Source: Aradus depressus (taxonomy: Eukaryota; Arthropoda; Insecta; Hemiptera; Aradidae). Taken from it: a DNA stretch of 64,000 nt. The translations under genes were made by a program, and so were the position numbers. The stretch's first letter is position 1. Each line of letters starts with the position of its first letter. The DNA lies in contig OY759217.1 of assembly GCA_963662175.1 (NCBI GenBank), positions 53,110,108 through 53,174,107 of the forward strand, read 5' to 3'. Shown here piece by piece: positions 57,632 to 64,000 of the stretch. The notes below the pieces were generated by a model. That model was not told the DNA's origin. It saw nothing but the letters and a program-made list of their open reading frames with translations, and ran no database searches.

Positions 57632-60310
57632 TTATAAGTCTTGATAAAGGCGAGCCTTCAGTCTTCTCCCTTCAGTTATTTGCCCAAGGCCGTAGACATC
57701 AGCCCCGGAGGTGAACTGGAGTCTGGAGTGGTGGAGGTCCTTCAGTTGCTCGAGATGCTCCCTGATGGGTGGCAGACCCAGCTCTTCTTGAATTTGAGAG
57801 TTCCTAACGAACCAGGGTGCATTGAGGGCCACCCGCGCAACTTTGTTCTGAAATGTCTGTATTTTTGTTAAAAGTGTTTTGCTAGCTGTCATCCAAACGG
57901 GGGAGGCGTATGTTAATACGGGTCTAATGAGTGATTTGTACAGAAGTATCGTGGCTTTGTGTTTAAGTGGTGTTTTTCTGTTAATGAGAGGGTAGAGTTG
58001 GTTGAGTCTACTGTGTGCTTGTTGTAGTTTGGTGTTAATGTGTAGTTTCCAGGTGGCCCTCGTATCCAAGGTTACCCCTAGATACTTTACTCCCTGGTCC
58101 TTAGGATTCCATGGGATAGAGATGTCACCAAGAGCTACTGTTCTCAGTCCTTCCAGCTGAAATCTACGCAAGGAAAATATCTTGGCTTCCGTTTTTTCAG
58201 GGTTCAGGGAGAGGTTCCACTTTCTGAACCATTCAGCCAAGACATCTAGTGAGGTCTGGAGGGAATCGATGGCTTCGTTCAGGCTACTCTCCTGGGTAGC
58301 AATCATTGTATCGTCTGCGTATGTTGCAAGTGTTGAGGACGGCGCCACTGGCAGGTCGTTGCAATATAAATTAAATAGTAGTGGGCTGAGAATATCTCCC
58401 TGAGGAACGCCGCATTTAAGTTGTCGTCTCGAACTCACTGCTGAATTTATTCGCACTTGGAATGTTCTATTGTTGAGAAAGGACTCAATAATTTTGAAGA
58501 GGTAGGATGGGGACCATGTTCGACGCAATTTGTACAGTAGTCCTTTGTTCCAGACCGTGTCAAACGCTGCGGCAACGTCCAAGAAAGTAGCAGCGGTTTA
58601 CTTCTTCTGCTCGAACCCGGTCACGATGAGTTCCGACACCCTTTGTAGTTGGTGTACTGAGGACTGTTGTGGCTTGAACCCGAATTGGTGTGTTGGAATG
58701 ACGTGTGTCTCTGATAAGTAGTCTGTCAGTCGTGAGTGAATTATTTTTTCAAATACTTTAGAAATTGTTGTCAAAAGGCATATAGGTCTATAGCTGTCAA
58801 GATTATGCTTAGGGCGTCGGGGTTTGTGAAAGACTGTTACTATTGCATTTTTCCACTGGTCGGGAAAGTATCCTAATCTGAGGCAAGCATTAAATATGCT
58901 AGTTAAGAAAGATATTCCTTTTCGGGGGAGATTTTTTAAAACTATGTTCGGGATTAAGTCATCTCCAGGGCTTTTTCGGTTAGGTAGTCATATGATGGTC
59001 CGAATTTCAGATGGGCTTGCGAATTTGATTGGTTTGTCTGCGGTTTGGAATGGTCGGGAAAGGTCGTCTTCGATTATGCTGTTCGTCGGTATGTCGTTGG
59101 GGGCAGTCAGTTGAAATTTATTCTGTAAGTGATTGGCAATGAGTGTAGATTTATCATCGTCCGTGATTGCTGTTGTTTGTCCGTCTATAAGGTATGGGAT
59201 TTGTTCTTTCTGTTTGAGAAAACGTTTTGTTTGTTTCCAAAGATTGGGGTCACCGGGAGTCAAGTCATTCATGTAGGATCTGTAATTTGAAATCCTGTGA
59301 GAGTCCAGTTCCCACTTAATCCTTCGAGCTAGCCGGTTGCATTCGTTCTTTGTACGTGGGTCCCTAGTGCGTTGCCAATGTTTCCGTACAATATTTTTTT
59401 CGTTGATTAAATTTAAAATGTAATTAGGAGCAATGTTGTTCAGGTGGCGTGCAGTGTTATGATGTGTTGTGTTGTCAGAAGTGGAGTTTTGAATTGCAGT
59501 GTGTATTGTGTGTGTGAGGTGATTAACGGCAATATTTATGTCTTCACGAGTCTTGTAGTACGGGGGGATATGTGTGGCTGAATCAAAATATTCTCTGAAG
59601 AGATCCCAGTCTACCTTACCTTTTATCAGGAGGGGAAGTGGTTCTGTTACAGTCGGTACAGAAAAGATTTTACAAATAATGGGATTGTGATCTGAGTCGA
59701 GTTCTGCGACAGCGTTTTGCAAGAAAGGGGTTGCTACATTGTGGAGAATTGCAATGTCCAGAATGTCCGGGAGGTACCTGGTCTGTGTGGGAAAAAATGT
59801 GGGTTCGTTGGGGGCAGATATAAGAAGTCCTAAGTTATTGCTGGAATCCAATAGTCGCTGTCCGTTGTTATTTGACACTGCAACCCCAGAAAGGATGTTT
59901 GCTGTTTAAGTCGCCAAGGAGAATTGTGGAATGTCCTGTAAAAATATTTTGTAAGTCCGTATGTATTAGTCTACAACTGGGATGCTGATAAGCAGAAAAT
60001 ATGTACACGCTGGGGTGATTTTTTTAAAAACACTTCAATGCCGATGGCTTCAAGGTTTATGAGAGTGGGGGACAATATTTCATTATGTTTTCTGCTTTTT
60101 TTTATGCATATAGCTACTCCCCCAGATGCCACTCGAGCTTGTCGGTCAGTTCTGTACGTTGTATAGCCTGTTAGTGAGAATTTGTCAGTCGGTGCTAGGT
60201 GAGTCTCAGTGATGCATACTATGTCAATATTATGTCGAGTTACGAAGTCCAAGAGTGTATTTCTTTTCTGTTTGAGTCCATTTGCATTCCAATTTAGCAG
60301 GGTGAATTCG
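57632..60310 (-). pseudogene. LINE ORF2 (endonuclease + reverse transcriptase), broken
   Basis: The endonuclease begins with LNWNANGL and has the catalytic ITETHL motif, then GDLNSKHPFWGC; frameshifts fall near 60025 and 59890. The rest lies in one frame: YLPDILDIAIL of the endonuclease end, the linker, and reverse transcriptase blocks SYRPICLL, DVAAAFDTVW, GVPQGDILSPLL, YADDTMIA (catalytic) and the thumb WNPKDQGVKYLGV, to a stop at 57632. Two in-frame stops, TGA at 58988-58990 and TAA at 58598-58600, interrupt it. There is no RNase H domain after the reverse transcriptase, as usual for this group. Confidence 0.88.
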
Positions 60311-60323
60311 TGTATGTTTGTGT

Positions 60324-61665
60324 CTAGGGTTGATCATAGGAATTGTTGAGGAATTTTGTGAAAAATTGTGTGATAAAGTTCTTGATGTGTGAGATAAAAG
60401 GTGCAATAATTTTAGGGATGATTTCAGATAGAATGGAGGTGAGCGAAGAGAGGGGGTCCTGTTGTGAGGCAGCGCTGGGTGGCGGGGCTCGGCGAGGTAG
60501 GGGCTGGGATGGAAGGTCGCCTCTGGAGCTGGTAAGAACCTCGGCATAAGAGACAGGAGGCTGTCCCTGGTAGTTTTTCACGGGTTTATTGTGAAACTGC
60601 GTTGTACGCTTAGAGTCTTGGATTTTTGCCAAATAGCGACAATGGCTATAGTTGGCGGTATGGTTCTCACTGCAGTTGGCACATTTTGCAGCAGCCGATA
60701 CAGCCTCAGGGCAATTTACTGTCTTATGTCCTCCTGCGCATTTCAAACATTTAGGGTCGAGGTGGCAAAAATTTTTAGTATGCCCATAGAGCTGACAATT
60801 GTGACATTGGGGGATCCTTTGAGACTTTCTCCTCGGTTCTACTGAAACAATGCTATAGTGGAGGTTGGTTAATTTAAAAATATTTTTTCCTGATGGGGTG
60901 TTATCTAATTAGACTGCACAAAGTGGGGTTGGATTTTTCTCTCTGTTAAGCAGCCTAGTCACTTTGAGATCGGGAAAGTTAGGTGTGAGTTCTGTCAGTA
61001 TTTCTTCGTCGGTGAGTGAGTAGGGGACGCCTCTAATAACTACAGAGAGCTTTTTTTCGTCTGGGTTTAAAAAAGTGAAATATTTTACGTTTGTCGTGTC
61101 GTAGAATTTTGTTAATTTTCTGTAGTCGTCTATGTTAGTGAGTTGGATTTTAATTTTCTGTCGGCATTGTTGAGTGGTGAATTTTGAAGTAGCGACTTCC
61201 TGTATATCTTTAATTATCTGCTGGTAGTTTTCCGTGTCGCAGAGGAAAATTGGAGGTATTTTGATTTTGGGTGCAGGATTTAAGTTTAGTTGGTTATTGT
61301 CGGCAGGGAGAGTGTCTAAGGGTGCGTAACGGTTTTGAGTGGTTATGGGGTTGGTGGTTAGTCTGTATCTGTTGTGGAGAGCGGCTGTGGCTGTGATAGG
61401 TGTTGTGTTGCGTATAGTGGCGGTGCCATGTGTGTGGATGTCGGTCTCCATCGAGGCCGGGCTCGGCACTCTTCCTGATTTGGATACTACTATTGTAAAG
61501 GGCTCACCTTCGGTCTCCTCTCCACAAAGGGATGCACATTCGTCCGCCCAAGATTGTTTCAGGATAGCTGGAATTGAGTTTAATGATTGTGGGCTTCCTC
61601 TGTCCTTCTCCATCGTGGTTTTCATTCTTGTTCGTAAGGACGGCTTTAGTTTTACATTTTGAGTC
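60324..61665 (-). pseudogene. LINE ORF1 (gag-like, zinc knuckles), one nonsense codon
   Basis: The frame opens with MTQNVKLKPSL at 61665 and runs to a stop at 60324, about 447 codons, broken only by TAA at 60909-60911, consistent with a C to T change in a Gln codon. The first part is basic with an RRM-like gag region (KIQLTNIDDYRKL, SVVIRGVPYSL). The second part has three Cys/His knuckles: CHNCQLYGHTKNFC, CLKCAGGHKTVNC and CANCSENHTANYSHC. Jockey ORF1 proteins bind the element RNA. The tail is Pro-rich. It overlaps the start of ORF2. Confidence 0.85.
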
Positions 61666-61737
61666 ATGAAAAACTGTTAAAAAGTATTTAAAATTACTTT
61701 AAAATGATTATTTTTAAGAGCATGAATTTTGGTTATC

Positions 61738-61749
61738 TTAATGGTTTTT
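61738..61749. repeat. Target-site duplication, right copy (5' side of the LINE)
   Basis: TTAATGGTTTTT, identical to 57502-57513. It fixes the 5' end of the element at 61737, 72 bases upstream of the ORF1 ATG, so the element is not 5'-truncated. Confidence 0.88.
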
Positions 61750-63120
61750 AGATTTAATAATTATTATTAAATCTAAAAACCATTAAAAAGCGAGAAAGTT
61801 GAAGAATGGAGTCTACCGAGCTCAGGATCGCCATTTAGAAATCTAGCCAAGGCACTTAGGTCAGATGTTTTAATTGGCAAGTTAAAAATAACTTTGAGCA
61901 CGTCTTCCTTCGGATGAGACTGAAAGCGATGATCGAGGGCCTTTTCGTATGTCAGGTACTCGATAACGAGTCTTATGTTATGTAACCAAACCTGGGTAGG
62001 TGAAATTTCACTTAGGTTGAAAAAAAACCTTGAGCACGTCGTCCTTCGGATGGGACTTCCCGATATATCTGAATCAGTCTATCAGTTTTAACTAATATTA
62101 AGCCTATAAACCGTTAAAAAGCAAGAAATTTGAAGAATGGGATTTAGCCCCTCTTTTTTCGAAAAACATTTTTATTTAAATTTTAGTGTAGGATTCAGAT
62201 AATCCGGTCCTTCTCTATCAGTTTTAACAATTATTAAATCTAAAAACCGTTAAAAAGAGAGAAATTTGAAGAATGGAGTCCACTGAGCTCAGGATCGCCA
62301 TTTAGAAATCTAGCCAAGGAACTTAGGTCAGATGTTTTAATTGGGAAGTTAAAAATAACTTTGAGCACGTCTTCCTTCGGATGAGACTGTAAGCGATGAT
62401 CGAGGGTCTTTTCGTATGTCAGGTACTCGATAACGAGTCTTATGTTATGTAACCAAACCTGGGTAGGTGAAATTTCACTTAGGTTGGAAAAAAACCTTGA
62501 GCACGTCGTCCTTCGGATGGGACTTTAAGCTATGATAGAGGGCCTTGTCGTATGTCAGGTACTCGATAATGAGTCGTATGTTATGTAACTAAACCAGGTT
62601 AGCTGAAATTTCACTTAGGTTTAAAAAAAACCTTGAGCACGTCGTCCTTCGGATGGGACTTCCCGATTTTAGTGTAGGATTCAGATAATCCGGTCCTTCT
62701 CTATCAGTTTTAACAATTATTAAATCTAAAAACCGTTAAAAAGCGAGAAATTTGAAGAATGGAGTCCACCGAGCTCAGGATCGCCATTTAGAAATCTAGC
62801 CAAGGTACTTAGGTCAGATATTTAAATCGAGAAGAAAAATATAAATTTGAGCACGTCGATAATGAGTCGTATGTTATGTAACTAAAACTGGGTAGCTGAA
62901 ATTTCACTTAGGTTAAAAATAACTTCGAGTACGTCGTCCTTCGGATGGGACTTTCCCGATATATCTGAATCTGTCTACCAGTTTTAACTAATATTTAGCC
63001 TGTAAACCGTTAAAAAGCTAGAAATTTGAAGAATGGGATTTAGCCCGACGGTTTTTGAAAAACATTTTAATTTCAATTTTAGTGTAGGATTGAGATATCC
63101 CGGTTGTTCATCAGTTTTAA
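61750..63120 (+). repeat. Tandem array of a SINE-derived unit (410-490 bp, about 3 copies)
   Basis: Each unit has CCGTTAAAAAG with GAGAAATTTGAAGAATGG, GAGCTCAGGATCGCCATTTA, and one or more SINE family 1 blocks (GTCCTTCGGATGGGACTT, then CGTATGTCAGGTACTCGATA). Matching points lie 467, 486 and about 410 bases apart. The left end is a palindrome centred near 61764 whose left arm is cut by the LINE at 57514-61737. A second LINE is inserted at the right end (63122). Confidence 0.82.
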
Positions 63121-63121
63121 C

Positions 63122-64000
63122 AAATACAACAACAACACACTTTATTTGGACCAGAACATCTTGGTTCTTCACACAAAATATAAAATGGAAAATATAAAAT
63201 GAAATTAATTAATAATAATGTCTTGGTATAATCTTGGTTTGAGCCTTCTGTGGAGAGTAGGCTGGCCAAGATTGTAGTGGGCTGCTCCAGAACACAGGCC
63301 TAGTCTTCCGTGGTAGTTATCTACTAAGGACTTTAAATAGGCTGCGACCCGAGGAACTCCCAGTTCCTCATGGAGTTGGCTGTTTCGGATAAACCATGGT
63401 GCATTCAGAGACACACGAAGAATTTTGTTCTGAAATGTTTGTAGTCGTGTTGTGAGTGAAGGACTGGCGCCATGCCATATTGGACAGGCGTATGTTACAA
63501 TGGGAGAAGTAACGCTTTGTACAGGAGCAGTGTGCAAGAGTGTTTGAGGGGTGTGTTGCGGTTAATGAGTGGATAGAGATGTTTTAAACGGGTGTATGCT
63601 TGTTTAAGTTTTGTGTTGATGTGAAGTTTCCATGTGAGCCGTGTGTCTAAGAATACACCAAGGTACCGGACAGCCTGATCTTTAGGGTTCCATGGAATGG
63701 GAAGTCCGTCAACCCGCAGCCTACTCTGGTCCTCTGTAAAAAATCGGCGAAGGGCAAAAATCTTCGCTTCTGTTTTACTGGCGTTCAACTGAAGCTTCCA
63801 TCGAGCGAACCAGCTGGAGACGTGGTTGAGAGAAGTTTGTAACATGTCAAATGCTGTCTGGAGGTCTTCATGTTGACACATAAGTAGTGTGTCGTCTGCG
63901 TATAGTGCTAGAGTGGTATTACATGGCTCGGGGATGTCGCAGCAGTATAAGCTGAAGAGGAGGGGACTGAGGATAGCTCCCTGTGGCACTCCCGCCAGAA
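63122..64000 (-). mobile_element. Second Jockey-type LINE, 3' part, runs off the window
   Basis: The - strand frame from 63989 reads GAILSPLLFSLY, YADDTLLMC (catalytic box) and WNPKDQAVRYLGV. After a one-base frameshift near 63510 it continues as TYACPIWHGAS to RLKPRLYQD, stopping at 63205. The 3' UTR ends near 63122 in a TTG-rich tail. It is related to, but clearly different from, the LINE at 57514-61737 (many substitutions in aligned blocks), so it is another subfamily. The 5' part is beyond the window. Confidence 0.87.

Larger units (their letters stand above)
57514..61737 (-). mobile_element. Jockey-type non-LTR retrotransposon, nearly full length, inactivated
   Basis: This 4,224-bp element on the - strand lies between two 12-bp direct repeats (TTAATGGTTTTT). 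It has a short 5' UTR, ORF1 with three zinc knuckles, ORF2 with AP-type endonuclease and reverse transcriptase, then a 3' UTR holding a pyrimidine tract and ending in AATAAATAAATAAA. Order, ORF overlap and tail are typical of the Jockey clade. I count three nonsense codons and two frameshifts, so it cannot act by itself. It is inserted in a copy of the SINE-derived repeat that continues at 61750-63120. Confidence 0.9.

Overview
The window is invertebrate nuclear DNA, most likely from an insect and possibly Hemiptera (the order is an inference). It is AT-rich, with short coding exons in long introns bounded by GT..AG, several transposon families and tandem satellites. There are no operons, ribosome binding sites or bacterial genes.

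The only gene I can name is a u-shaped/Friend-of-GATA (FOG, ZFPM) zinc-finger cofactor on the + strand. Nine exons between 10812 and 32326 join with compatible phases into one frame of 814 residues plus a stop. The 5' end, including the start codon, was not found. The visible protein has five C2HC and three C2H2 fingers, a PLDLS CtBP-binding motif and SUMO-type lysines. Its introns hold SINEs, antisense LINE pieces, a hAT element with a nested MITE, Penelope-like inverted repeats and a Tigger-type element.

A second, unrecognised gene is proposed on the - strand: three small exons at 44948-44896, 41675-41549 and 38876-38790 that join in frame and are followed by an AATAAA. This is a prediction from splice signals and phase only.

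Region by region: 1-10.8 kb is SINE copies, two minisatellites, a hAT element with perfect 8-bp target duplications and a dispersed module; 10.8-32.3 kb is the FOG gene; 32.3-38.7 kb is repeats and a 118-bp inverted repeat; 38.7-45 kb holds the - strand candidate, an unidentified broken ORF and a LINE split by two SINEs; 45-46 kb is a TIR element; 47.9-50.6 kb is a 127-bp satellite split by a LINE tail; 50.7-51.3 kb is a Harbinger relic; 52.6-54 kb is a 51-bp repeat, a poly(C) tract and a 230-bp hairpin; 56.7-57.5 kb is a hAT relic; 57.5-61.7 kb is a nearly full-length Jockey-type LINE with 12-bp target duplications; 61.7-63.1 kb is a SINE-derived tandem array; and 63.1-64 kb is a second Jockey-type LINE running off the window. 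The FOG gene presumably makes a nuclear repressor that works with a GATA factor. The rest is mostly mobile-element biology, including several nested insertions whose order can be read.
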